NCBI RefSeq assembly: GCF_007859815.1
Contig: NZ_SJPH01000009.1
Location: 93,840 to 157,839, forward strand
Reading direction: 5' to 3'
DNA length: 64,000 bases
DNA from: Botrimarina hoheduenensis
GTDB taxonomy: Bacteria; Planctomycetota; Planctomycetia; Pirellulales; Lacipirellulaceae
The position numbers and the translations under genes were made by a program. Positions 39,395-47,488 of the stretch are shown in pieces (within the stretch, counting starts at the first letter, position 1; every line of letters starts with the position of its first letter). The notes below the pieces were generated by a model. That model saw only the letters and a program-made list of their open reading frames with translations. It did not search any database and was not told the origin of the DNA.

Positions 39395-40615
39395 TTAGAT
39401 CATCCAGGAATAGTACCCGTAGATTCCTGCTTTGTCCGAGTTGGGAGGGGCCTCGATAAAACCGTCGCTGGAGGCGGGACCGCAGGTATCACCGGAACCC
39501 CGCAGGTCGGCAAGCGTTGCGTGCCCCGGGCCGATCAATGTCACCGGACGCCACCACGTTAGCGGCAGCGACTTGCCGCTCCACTCCACCAGCTCCACGG
39601 TTGGCGAGGGGGGATCGCACGCGGAGAAGCCCGCCCTTTGACGGAGCGCTGGTGTTACGATGCGGCGGCCGCTGGTCAGCACCGCCAGGGGATTGCCAGG
39701 CAGCCCGATGATGGGCTTGCCATCGATCACGGCCGCAAAAGTAGGCCGGCCGGGGCGGGCGTTCAGCCGATGGAACACCCCCTCGCCACCTGCGGCCAGA
39801 ACCGCAGCGGGCACGTGATCGTAAGCGCCTTTGGAGACACCGCCGGTGAGCACGAGCGCGTCGGCTTCCGCGCTTGCCGCACGGATCGCATCGCTCAGCC
39901 CCGCAAGCGTGTCCAGAACGTGGCCCCGCGTTACGGTACCGATCCAACTGGCCGTTCCGAACAAGGCCTCCAATGCGGGGCCGTTGCTGTCTCGTAGTTG
40001 CCAACGAGTGAGCGTTGTGCCATGACTGATTGTTGGCCCTGAGACCAGTTCATCGCCAGTCGTCAAGATAGCGAGACGCAGACGACGATAAACCGCCACG
40101 GTAGGTGGCCCGACCGCGGCCAACGCGGTCATTGCCGCTGGCGAAATCATCGTGCCCACCGGGATCACCTGGGCTCCGCACCGGGCGTTCTCGCCTTGCC
40201 GGCGGAGGTTAGCCCCCGCTGTCAGGCTATCGACGGCGTGCAGAAGAACTGTGCCATCGGTTTCCTTGACCAACTCGAGCGGCACGACTGTATCCGCCCC
40301 CGCTGGAATGGGGCTGCCCGTATAGATCCTCAAGGCGATGCCGGCCGCGAGGCGCGGGGGAGCGGTGCCGATCCGGCATTCGCCACCGACGGGCAGCGGG
40401 CCCGCTGCGATTTCTGCCATCCGGACCGCGAAGCCGTCCATTGCGCTGACGTCGCAGGCCGGGCTGTCGCGATCGAGTACCAGCGGCTCCGCGAGGACAC
40501 GCCCCGCTAGTTCGCGCGGGGTTGGTCGCTGCAGCGTTTCCGTGCCAACCGAGCCGATCATCCGCAGCAAGCGGTCCAGGGCAACAGAAGGGGCGACGCT
40601 GTCGAGCGGATCCAT
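39395..40615 (-). CDS. moeA: Molybdopterin molybdotransferase MoeA
   Basis: MoeA inserts molybdate into adenylated molybdopterin. The 406-residue protein shows the family sequence: CDVSAMDGFAVR, RIYTGSPIPAGADTVVPLE, LAILTTGDELV, RDSNGPALEALF, LTGGVSKGAYDHVP and GKPIIGLPGNPLAVL. Its length is standard. The last domain IV contains the expected beta-rich segment and a C-terminal tail of about 40 residues. It lies upstream of the moaC/moaB fusion gene, which starts 82 bases further along the same strand. Confidence 0.95.
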   Translation of the reverse strand: MDPLDSVAPSVALDRLLRMIGSVGTETLQRPTPRELAGRVLAEPLVLDRDSPACDVSAMDGFAVRMAEIAAGPLPVGGECRIGTAPPRLAAGIALRIYTGSPIPAGADTVVPLELVKETDGTVLLHAVDSLTAGANLRRQGENARCGAQVIPVGTMISPAAMTALAAVGPPTVAVYRRLRLAILTTGDELVSGPTISHGTTLTRWQLRDSNGPALEALFGTASWIGTVTRGHVLDTLAGLSDAIRAASAEADALVLTGGVSKGAYDHVPAAVLAAGGEGVFHRLNARPGRPTFAAVIDGKPIIGLPGNPLAVLTSGRRIVTPALRQRAGFSACDPPSPTVELVEWSGKSLPLTWWRPVTLIGPGHATLADLRGSGDTCGPASSDGFIEAPPNSDKAGIYGYYSWMI

Positions 40616-40783
40616 GCGTGCAAATGTACCGTACGGGTCGCGTCCGCACAGGCGAGGTGGTTATCTTCTTAGTCAGACCCGGTGCCGCGGCGCGAACCGC
40701 GCTGCGGCGGAGAACCGGCCCTCCGAGCGTTTCTGTCGAAGTCCCTCGCGTTTGATTACTCAACGTTTCAGCAAGGATTAGCC

Positions 40784-42184
40784 GTGTCGCTGCTAATTAA
40801 AAACGGTCAAGTTGTCACCGCTACCGATTCGTTTGTGGGAGATATCCACTGCCAGGGCGAAACCATCGTCGCCCTCGGTCGCGACCTTGCCGTACCCGCC
40901 GATGCCACGGTAATCGACGCGACGGGTAAGCTCGTGTTTCCCGGCTTTATCGACCCCCATGTGCACATCTATCTGCCCTTTATGGGCACCTACGCCAAGG
41001 ACACCTACGACTCGGCAAGTCGGGCGGCGCTGGTCGGTGGCACGACGACACTGATCGAGATGGTCTGCCCGGGTCGGGCGGAAGACCCGGTTCAGGCGTA
41101 TCACCAGTGGAAGGCTAAGGCCGAAGGAACCTCGGCCTGCGACTTCGCGTTCCACATGGGGGTGACTCGGTTTGACGAGTCGACGCCCGCTGCGATGCGC
41201 GAGATCGTTGCCGACGGAACGGCAAGCTTCAAGGTCTTTCTGGCCTACAAAGGGGCGCTGGGCGTCGACGACGACGAGCTGTATCAGACGCTGAAGCTAG
41301 CCAAGGAGCTGGGCGTGATTGTCACGGCTCACTGCGAGAACGAGTCGCTGGTAGCAAAGCTCCAAGCCGAATTACTCGCCAGCGGGAAGACCGGTCCCGA
41401 GTGGCACGAGCCCTCGCGACCGGTGCAGGTTGAAACGGAGGGCGTGCGCCATCTGATGACCTTCGCCGAACTGACCGGGGCGCATGTCTATGTGGTCCAC
41501 ACAAGCTGCAAGGGTGCCGTTCACGCCGCGACGGAAGCCCGCTTGCGGGGCGTGAACGCGTGGGTCGAGACGGTGATCCCCTACTTGGTGCTCGATGACA
41601 CCGCCGCGCAGCGGGGTCCTGCAACCGGCCACGCGGACTTCGAGGGAGCCAAGTTCGTCATGTCGCCCCCGATCCGAGCAGCACGCCATCAGCCCTTCCT
41701 GTGGGATGCGCTCCGCAGCCGCGCCGTCTCCACCGTCGCAACCGACCACGCTCCGTTCGACTTTCAAGGGCAAAAAGAAATGGGCCGCGGCGATTTCACC
41801 AAGATCCCCAACGGCATCCCGAGCGTCGAGCACCGGATTCGGCTGCTCTACACGCACGGTGTTGCAACCGGACGGATCGACCTCAATACGTTCGTCGATG
41901 CCGCGAGCACGCAGGCGGCAAAACTCTTCGGACTCTTCCCCCGCAAGGGGACGATCGCCGTCGGAGCCGATGCCGATCTGGTTGTATACGACCCCGGGGT
42001 CGAAGAAACCCTATCGGCCGAAACGCATCTGATGGCGACCGACTACGACGCCTTTGAAGGGTGGCGCGTCCAAGGGCGGTGCGAAGCGGTGACTGTCCGC
42101 GGAGAAGTGATGGTCCGCGATGGCAAGTTTGTCGGCCAATTAGGGCACGGCCAATTTCTGAAGAGGCAACCGACGCACTTCTAG
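40784..42184 (+). CDS. hydA: Dihydropyrimidinase / D-hydantoinase
   Basis: GTG 40784 is preceded by AAGGA at 40773-40777 and gives 466 residues (MSLLIKNGQVVTATDSF); the in-frame upstream frame from 40682 overlaps promoter sequence and is excluded. It is a cyclic amidohydrolase: GFIDPHVHIY metal motif, the carboxylated lysine in SFKVFLAYKG, AHCENE, VVHTSCKGA and VATDHAPFDF. Dihydropyrimidinase hydrolyses 5,6-dihydrouracil and dihydrothymine to N-carbamoyl beta-amino acids. The gene lies next to molybdenum-cofactor genes, but it is not itself a molybdoenzyme. No other pyrimidine-catabolic gene is adjacent. Confidence 0.93.
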   Translation: MSLLIKNGQVVTATDSFVGDIHCQGETIVALGRDLAVPADATVIDATGKLVFPGFIDPHVHIYLPFMGTYAKDTYDSASRAALVGGTTTLIEMVCPGRAEDPVQAYHQWKAKAEGTSACDFAFHMGVTRFDESTPAAMREIVADGTASFKVFLAYKGALGVDDDELYQTLKLAKELGVIVTAHCENESLVAKLQAELLASGKTGPEWHEPSRPVQVETEGVRHLMTFAELTGAHVYVVHTSCKGAVHAATEARLRGVNAWVETVIPYLVLDDTAAQRGPATGHADFEGAKFVMSPPIRAARHQPFLWDALRSRAVSTVATDHAPFDFQGQKEMGRGDFTKIPNGIPSVEHRIRLLYTHGVATGRIDLNTFVDAASTQAAKLFGLFPRKGTIAVGADADLVVYDPGVEETLSAETHLMATDYDAFEGWRVQGRCEAVTVRGEVMVRDGKFVGQLGHGQFLKRQPTHF

Positions 42185-42235
42185 CCGCAGAGGGCCGTTA
42201 ACAGGTCTTGATTGGGCTGCTTGTCGTTGCGTTGT

Positions 42236-44542
42236 TTATTGGCCGCGGCGTTGTGTGGCGAAGGCCATCCCCATGAGCATGGCGAGTGCGAGGCTTCCCG
42301 GCTCGGGTACCGCGCTCGCCGTTGTGGGCAACGAGGCTCCCAGATTGTCACGCCACACCGTGTAGTACGAGGCATCGACCTCGCCTGCTCCGTTGGTATT
42401 GAGCAGATTGGTTGCCGACTGGCCGTAGTTGTTGCTCCACACCGTGTAGTCGGCCGCGTCCACGGAGCCGTCGTTGTTGTAGTCGCCAGGCAGTCCGGAA
42501 AGCACTTCCAGAACGACGCCGCCTGCCACGTTCCTGGCGACCAACGCGGGCCCCGAGGAGACCACACTGCCAAACTCCCCGGTGACGTTCGACGCTCCGC
42601 CGACGATCGCAAAACTGTCGCCGAAGGCCGGTGTGTAACCGGCACCAAAAGTCACTTCGATGGTTGCGGACGGATCAACCGTCAGAGCGCCAAGCAAGGT
42701 CAACTGGTCGTAGCTCACGGCCGAGTCGATCTCAATCTCCAGCTTCGAGCCCGCTCGCATCTCGACGGAAGCGATCGTCAGCGTGCCGATCGAAGCCCCC
42801 GGTGCCAGGGTTCCGTCGATCAGCGTTGGCCCTGCAACAGCACCGCTGCCGCCGAGCGTAGCACCAGCAAGTACCGCTACGGGGCCAAGTCCGGTTCCCG
42901 AGCCGGTGGTGTTCTCAACCAGCAACTTGCCCCCGGTGACAAAGGTGCCGCTGTGGGTGTTGGCTGCCGTGAGTCGCAGAACGCCGTCGCCCTGCTTGAC
43001 CAGTGACCCGGCAGTGATCTCCGCGTCGATCGAGACGTCCACCTCCGCGGCACCATCGTTAACGGTCAGGGTTCGCGAACCGTTGGTCAAAGACACGGTC
43101 CCCGAGGTGCCGGTCCCAATACCTCTGCCGATGGTGGCGGTGGTTGTGCCCCACGGGCTGAACGTCGTATTGCCGCTGATTGCGATGCTCGCAGGCACTA
43201 GGCTGTGCGGGGTGAGGTTGACCCGATCGAACGTTAGTTCGCCGCCGCTGATCGTGAAGGTCTGTACCGCATCGATCAGGAGCGTGTGCGCGCTTAAGGA
43301 TCCCACCGCGAGGCTGACCGGCGCAGAGAACTGGGCCGAATAGGGGGTCGACTCAGCGACCGGCGTGTAATTGACCGTCAGGGATCCGCCCGAGAGGGTT
43401 AATGCTTCGCGCGCCACGAGCTTGCGGACCTCGTGGACGCCGCCATCGATCGTGACGGTCACGTTTTCTGCCGTTCGATCAAGAATCACGGTGTCCAGCG
43501 GACCCGGCAGCCGAGCGGCGGGGAGCGTTAGCGGCCCCACGCGGGTTCCCTGGCCCGGACCTTGGACGGGTGCCACGGGGGCTTGGCCGCTGTTCCAGTT
43601 CGACAGGGTGCTCCACGCTCCGTTGCTGCCGCTTACCCACAGGGCAGGCACCAGGTTGTCTTTGAGAAACTCGGGGCCCCCCTGAGCAACATTGACGTCG
43701 AGGTTAGCCCCGCCATTCCGATAGCCACTCAAGCGCGCGGTACTGGCGTACTGCCAAAAGTCCCACGGATGGGGATCCGCGGGGGTGTCCCAAGGCCCGT
43801 AGAACTGGCTGAAAGTGTCTTTAGGGTGGCCGGTTTGGACCGGGATCGAGTCCGGGTCGCTCTGGTTGGCGTAGCGGGCTGTCCACAGCACCGGAAAGTA
43901 GTCCTGGATCGGCGACTGCACGACGAACGCCGCGTAGTTGCCGTTGATGTACATGATCGGACGGACCCCGGTTACCTCGTAGATCCGGTTCGAGAAATCG
44001 ATCGAGTACTGCGTGATCTGCTGATCGGTACGGATGCCGTCTCCCGCTTCAAGGTCGAACACGGGCAGCAGGTAGCCGGGCCGCATCCAGGCACCTGCCA
44101 TCTGGATGAAATGATTGGCCTCATCGGTGCCGGTGTTCGCGATCCCCCCCGAGTTGAGTGTCGAGGCGACAATGTCGGGACGCGAAAAATGGTAGGGACC
44201 CGCCAGCATCCCGACGCTGGTAGCGCGGGTGATATTCTGAACGAAGTAAGGGTCGTCGTACCTTTGCGAGAGGGTGTTGTTGCCCTGGTTGTTGTTGGCG
44301 TCGTTCTGGTTGTAGAAGCCGGTCGTTCCGCCGCGGCTGGAGCGGATAAAGACAAACTCGCGGTTATTGTTGTTCCGTAGCTGATTCCACTCGCTCTGCG
44401 AGATATTGCCTTGCCAAGCCGACACATCGATCCCCAGGGAACGCTGGCCCACGGCGATCGCCGGAACCAACAGAGTGGCTGCCAAGCAGGGCAGAGTGGC
44501 TGCCAAGCACGTCAAGGAGATTCGCTTCGTTCGGTTCAGCAT
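42236..44542 (-). CDS. Exported GH25 lysozyme-like protein with passenger repeats, dockerin repeats and PEP-CTERM tail
   Basis: ATG 44542 begins MLNRTKRISL and a hydrophobic signal; the in-frame extension to 44875 is not protein-like. The 768-residue product has a GH25 muramidase domain (about residues 34-265): GIDVSAWQGN, FVFIRSSRGG, YHFSRP, PVFDLEAGDG (Asp/Glu pair expected for GH25 catalysis) and LWTARY. A beta-helix-like region follows (about 280-665) with a passenger-type repeat GGKLLVENTTGSGTGLGPV. Two dockerin-like Ca-binding repeats (GDYNNDGSVDAADYTVW) precede a PEP-CTERM tail, VPEPGSLALAMLMGM plus basic residues. It would cleave peptidoglycan at or outside the cell surface. Confidence 0.88.
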   Translation of the reverse strand: MLNRTKRISLTCLAATLPCLAATLLVPAIAVGQRSLGIDVSAWQGNISQSEWNQLRNNNNREFVFIRSSRGGTTGFYNQNDANNNQGNNTLSQRYDDPYFVQNITRATSVGMLAGPYHFSRPDIVASTLNSGGIANTGTDEANHFIQMAGAWMRPGYLLPVFDLEAGDGIRTDQQITQYSIDFSNRIYEVTGVRPIMYINGNYAAFVVQSPIQDYFPVLWTARYANQSDPDSIPVQTGHPKDTFSQFYGPWDTPADPHPWDFWQYASTARLSGYRNGGANLDVNVAQGGPEFLKDNLVPALWVSGSNGAWSTLSNWNSGQAPVAPVQGPGQGTRVGPLTLPAARLPGPLDTVILDRTAENVTVTIDGGVHEVRKLVAREALTLSGGSLTVNYTPVAESTPYSAQFSAPVSLAVGSLSAHTLLIDAVQTFTISGGELTFDRVNLTPHSLVPASIAISGNTTFSPWGTTTATIGRGIGTGTSGTVSLTNGSRTLTVNDGAAEVDVSIDAEITAGSLVKQGDGVLRLTAANTHSGTFVTGGKLLVENTTGSGTGLGPVAVLAGATLGGSGAVAGPTLIDGTLAPGASIGTLTIASVEMRAGSKLEIEIDSAVSYDQLTLLGALTVDPSATIEVTFGAGYTPAFGDSFAIVGGASNVTGEFGSVVSSGPALVARNVAGGVVLEVLSGLPGDYNNDGSVDAADYTVWSNNYGQSATNLLNTNGAGEVDASYYTVWRDNLGASLPTTASAVPEPGSLALAMLMGMAFATQRRGQ
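44471..44509. repeat. 21-bp tandem duplication inside the GH25 signal peptide
   Basis: An 18-base segment, cagagtggctgccaagca, occurs at 44471-44488 and again at 44492-44509 with a 21-base period. In the protein it makes the repeated CLAATLPCLAATL of the signal peptide core. It keeps frame and lengthens the hydrophobic stretch by seven residues, as expected of recent slippage. Confidence 0.85.
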
Positions 44543-45024
44543 CCGTGGTTTCGCCTCTTGTTGCGGTGGGAACTTGTCCAAAAAGCGCCGCGACGTCCGC
44601 ACAGCCTTCACGGCAAACGGGGGCCACCACACGCTCTGCTCCTTCTTTTTATAAATCAGGCCAACGGATCCAACAACGAATGCGTGTGGCGATTGCGTGA
44701 TTATCTCTCGAAAACACGCAATCGGAACCGGTTTTGCGGCCGTTATAGAGGACCGTAGGACAACCGCAGCAAGCCGGCTGCATGCCCTGGCGGGCGTAAT
44801 CCCTCCGCTTTGCTCGATCTGGCAATCTGCGATTTCCGTGCCGGTTGTCCCACTGAAGAAGACGAGCCTTTCCAAGAATGTCGGGCCGCAACCGATAGCA
44901 TTATCCGCTCCACGCTGCTAAGTTTACGACTTCTCCGATGCGGTGGCTGCCCTTTGCGGCGACCGAAGCGTCATCCGCACGACTGCGGGACGCATGACTT
45001 TTTAGAAAAAACGAGTGAAGAAAA
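44543..45024. other. Divergent intergenic region between GH25 gene and cold-shock gene
   Basis: These 482 bases separate the divergent GH25 and cold-shock genes and should contain both promoters. A perfect 10-bp inverted repeat is listed separately at 44690-44724. The bases just before the cold-shock start (about 44985-45024) are A-rich, with GAAG close to the ATG. The long leader would suit a cold-shock mRNA with a 5' UTR, but no conserved cold box is recognised. No protein-coding frame is convincing. Confidence 0.5.
44690..44724. promoter_or_regulatory. 10-bp perfect inverted repeat in the GH25/cold-shock divergent region
   Basis: cgattgcgtg at 44690-44699 pairs exactly with cacgcaatcg at 44715-44724, separated by 15 bases. 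It is about 150 bases upstream of the GH25 start and about 300 bases upstream of the cold-shock start. Its symmetry is compatible with an operator for a dimeric regulator or with an mRNA hairpin; the sequence alone does not decide. Confidence 0.5.
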
Positions 45025-45222
45025 ATGGCTGAAGGCACGATCAAGCGACTCACCGAAAAAGGCTTTGGCTTTATCGACGTCGGCAGCGCGAAGGACTTGT
45101 TCTTCCACTCGTCGAGTGTTGAAGGTGGCGGCTACGACCAGCTCCGCGAGGGGCAGCGCGTTTCGTTCACCGAAGCACAGGGTCAGAAAGGCCCGTGTGC
45201 CGAGAACGTCCGCGTGATCTGA
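45025..45222 (+). CDS. cspA: Cold-shock domain protein
   Basis: This 65-residue protein is a single cold-shock domain: [31 protein letters not shown], with the RNP1 motif KGFGFI and RNP2 motif LFFHSS, and an ending [10 protein letters not shown]. CspA-type proteins bind single-stranded nucleic acid and loosen mRNA structure. The usual tryptophan in the first strand (G.VKWFN) is replaced, here TIKRLTE, as in many planctomycete members. GAAG lies 7-10 bases before the start. A strong GC hairpin follows about 27 bases after the stop. Confidence 0.95.
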   Translation: MAEGTIKRLTEKGFGFIDVGSAKDLFFHSSSVEGGGYDQLREGQRVSFTEAQGQKGPCAENVRVI

Positions 45223-45249
45223 GCTTGCTCACACGTTCGCTTGGCGTTT

Positions 45250-45282
45250 GCCGCCGGGGCCGCTGTTCGCGGCCCCGGCGGC
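45250..45282 (+). terminator. Strong GC hairpin after the cold-shock gene
   Basis: A perfect 14-bp stem pairs 45250-45263 with 45269-45282 around the loop tgttc. It lies 27 bases after the cold-shock stop. There is no T tract, so it may act as a factor-assisted terminator or an mRNA-stabilising 3' end. Confidence 0.6.
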
Positions 45283-45525
45283 ACGCCCGCGGCCGCGGCA
45301 TCCAATGTGCCGCCCCTTCTTCTCTGGCCGCTTCGGCCGCTTCTGGCCCGCTGACTTCGCTTCAGCGCTTCCGTGTAGGTCTTCAGCGCTACGCTTCCGC
45401 TTGCGTTGGCCGCTCATTTGTCGGACAACAGCATAAGCGTCCCCGCGCCGCGGCAAGTGCTGCTGGCGGCGTTCGTGGCAGACGCTCCTCTCACCAACCG
45501 CTAGACCGGTTAAGGCAGCCAAACG
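45283..45525. other. Non-coding stretch between the cold-shock terminator and the small lysine-rich ORF
   Basis: With the hairpin before it, this gap between genes is 303 bases long. It holds a direct repeat cttcagcgct at 45360-45369 and 45381-45390. A minus-strand frame here would encode a basic 60-residue sequence, but it overlaps the terminator and lacks a start signal. It may be the leader of the small downstream gene. Confidence 0.35.
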
Positions 45526-45639
45526 ATGGGCGACAAGGGAAGTAAAGATAAAGGCAAACGCGAAGCGAAGAAAGCTCCGCAACAGACCCCCAAAGAGAAG
45601 CGGGCCGCCAAGCGCGATAAGAAGGGCCGCGTGGAATAG
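45526..45639 (+). CDS. 37-residue lysine-rich small protein (candidate)
   Basis: The ORF begins ATG 45526 and reads MGDKGSKDKGKREAKKAPQQ and then TPKEKRAAKRDKKGRVE. About 40 percent of residues are Lys or Arg, the predicted charge is strongly positive, and there is no hydrophobic segment. AAGG lies about 10 bases upstream. Small basic proteins of this composition often bind nucleic acid or ribosomes, but no function is established here. The clean start, codon use unlike the flanking sequence and a following hairpin support a real gene. It is too short for most ORF calls. Confidence 0.55.
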   Translation: MGDKGSKDKGKREAKKAPQQTPKEKRAAKRDKKGRVE

Positions 45640-45672
45640 CGCCTCGGTCGAGCGATAGAACCAAAAAGCACC

Positions 45673-45702
45673 GACGCCCGCCGGCAATCTGCCGCGGGCG
45701 TC
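45673..45702. terminator. Hairpin between small lysine-rich ORF and J-like gene
   Basis: gacgcccg and its partner cgggcgtc enclose an inner cggca/tgccg pairing with one bulged base (45673-45702). Read on the minus strand it is followed by a run of T (complement of aaaaa at 45663-45667), which fits an intrinsic terminator for the HscC operon. It also lies 33 bases after the small plus-strand ORF. Confidence 0.65.
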
Positions 45703-45727
45703 GCCCCTTGAGGTCCGACGAATCGCC

Positions 45728-47488
45728 TCAGAGGCGGAATTGCTGCGCTATCGAGTACATCGCGAGGGCGTAATCCCTTTGCACAAGCTCAACAAACAAA
45801 CCGGCCCGCCAATCATCGCGCGACTGTCGCTGGATCAGTTGGGCGTACGAGAAATAGTCGAGATGCGAGTGCTTCAAGAAATCGAACGCATCTTTTCGCC
45901 AAGCTTGCCGATAGCATGACCGGGCGAAACGTTTGGGAATCTTTTCCCAGTTCTTATCGATTCGGCTGTTTTGAAATTTCAAGGTGTAGATCAAGGTAAC
46001 CACTGCGCAAGCAATTGCTACGATCACCGCGGCGGCTGTCGTTGCCTGCTGAAAGTCACTGCGATCTTTCACCAGAGAGGAAAGCGGGACTAGTATTGCT
46101 GCTGTGGTAGTTACCAGAACGACGCCAGCCGTTACGATCGCGGTGCCCCAAACGAGCCAGTTCTTCAAGTGAACGGTGCACTTCCAGAGAGTGTTGGTGA
46201 ATCGGGTTTTTGATAGTGTCTTTGGGAGCGACTCGCGGATCGAGTTCATCCACAGGCCAATCTCTTGATCGGTTGACGATCCCGCGGCATAGCGGGCCGC
46301 CGCTTCTTCCGCGGCCCAGCGCCACAGAATGTAAAACGGTATCGAGACTTCAGGTCCGTCGATCGGAAAGCTTGCGCTCAGCAAAGCGGGATTGTCCAGC
46401 AATCGTAAATTGATTTGCTGCATCGCCTCGTCGGATTCCAATTGGTTGCTGGTAAGCGCCCGATGCAAAACCCGATCGAGCTCTTCGTTCAGAGGCCCGA
46501 TCGCGATAAAATCTTCGCGTACAGCTAGGTACTGCCGGACGTAGGCAAGTACATCGAGGTCTTGGTGTAAGTGGTTAGGCAATTCATTGTCGTGATCCTC
46601 GATGAAATCCCAAGCCGTTTCACTCCAGTCGGTACGGTCCTTCCACAGTGTGTAGCGCAACGCCTGTAACGTGAACGTCAGCTTCTGAGTCAGCGAGTCG
46701 CCTAGCTGCTGGGTCCCGGCTTGGTGCTGTTCACAGACCTTGATCGTGTGGGCAAACTGCTGGAGATCGTCGCTTTGCAGCAATCGCTGCCATCCTCCTT
46801 CGGTCAGCTCATAGAAGCAATCGGAAGAGAGCGATTTACTGAGCGAAATCAAGTACTTTGGGAGCTGCGCAAGTGGAACTTCCAGACGCAGCACCTCATA
46901 AAGCAAGCGCCCCAGTCCCGCATCGTGCGGCCACTGCTTCAGACCTTTCACCAGCCAGCTAAGGAAGGTGTTCGGCTGGTTGGGCAGAACAACTTCCGAC
47001 AGGACGGCTAGCGCGTAATAGTCGGGCGGAGACTTGGTTGCGACCTGGCACAGCTGTTGATAAAGCTGCTCGGGTGTTTCTGCCCGCGACTCAAGCAGCT
47101 CGACGAGTGTCTTAAGGTCACGGCTTGGTGAGCGTTTACGCGCGCTCGGCGGAGCACTGCTGGCAGGATTCTCGGCGGGCAACGTATCGTTGACGGCTCG
47201 TGTCGGCGCGCTCGCGGTTCTCCACGGAGTAGGTTCTTCCTCGCTGTGACGACTTCCGCTGTAACGCAGTCGGCGTTCTAGTTCTTCGTAAGCCGCCCGC
47301 AGTTTTTGGAATTCTTGGGGGTACTTCTCCGGCTTGTAGCGACGCAGGAGTCGGTTGTAACTCTGCTTGAGTACACGGCGATCAAACCCCGCCGTCAGTC
47401 CAAAGAATTGTTCCGGATGGCGGGGCAGCAGCGACCAGTCGGGTGCCGCTGTTGGTTCAGAGCCTTCAGGCTTCGGTTCGTCAGTCAC
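45728..47488 (-). CDS. Membrane J-domain-like protein lacking HPD, in HscC operon
   Basis: The 586-residue protein starts at a GTG that overlaps the previous gene by 8 bases. Residues about 25-75 resemble a J-domain: EQFFGLTAGFDRRVLKQSYNRLLRRYKPEKYPQEFQKLRAAYEEL. The HPD tripeptide needed to stimulate Hsp70 ATPase reads KPE. A Glu/Ser/Pro-rich linker and a helical region follow. Two membrane segments lie near residues 440-500 (TAIVTAGVVLVTTTAAILV and ATTAAAVIVAIACAVV), with a cytoplasmic C-terminus after. In E. coli the Hsp70 HscC is encoded beside the membrane J-proteins DjlB and DjlC, so this is likely a distant counterpart. The altered HPD makes its mode of action uncertain. Confidence 0.72.
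   Translation of the reverse strand: MTDEPKPEGSEPTAAPDWSLLPRHPEQFFGLTAGFDRRVLKQSYNRLLRRYKPEKYPQEFQKLRAAYEELERRLRYSGSRHSEEEPTPWRTASAPTRAVNDTLPAENPASSAPPSARKRSPSRDLKTLVELLESRAETPEQLYQQLCQVATKSPPDYYALAVLSEVVLPNQPNTFLSWLVKGLKQWPHDAGLGRLLYEVLRLEVPLAQLPKYLISLSKSLSSDCFYELTEGGWQRLLQSDDLQQFAHTIKVCEQHQAGTQQLGDSLTQKLTFTLQALRYTLWKDRTDWSETAWDFIEDHDNELPNHLHQDLDVLAYVRQYLAVREDFIAIGPLNEELDRVLHRALTSNQLESDEAMQQINLRLLDNPALLSASFPIDGPEVSIPFYILWRWAAEEAAARYAAGSSTDQEIGLWMNSIRESLPKTLSKTRFTNTLWKCTVHLKNWLVWGTAIVTAGVVLVTTTAAILVPLSSLVKDRSDFQQATTAAAVIVAIACAVVTLIYTLKFQNSRIDKNWEKIPKRFARSCYRQAWRKDAFDFLKHSHLDYFSYAQLIQRQSRDDWRAGLFVELVQRDYALAMYSIAQQFRL

Noticed and set aside
42212..44380. Two long plus-strand frames opposite the GH25 gene
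   Set aside because: The GH25, dockerin and PEP-CTERM motifs are on the minus strand, and the plus frames have no start signal or domain.
44543..44875. In-frame N-terminal extension of the GH25 gene
   Set aside because: The signal peptide begins at ATG 44542; the extension is not protein-like and covers the divergent promoter region.
45229..45420. Basic minus-strand peptide reading MSGQRKRKRS
   Set aside because: It overlaps the cold-shock hairpin and has no start signal; composition is explained by GC-rich simple sequence.
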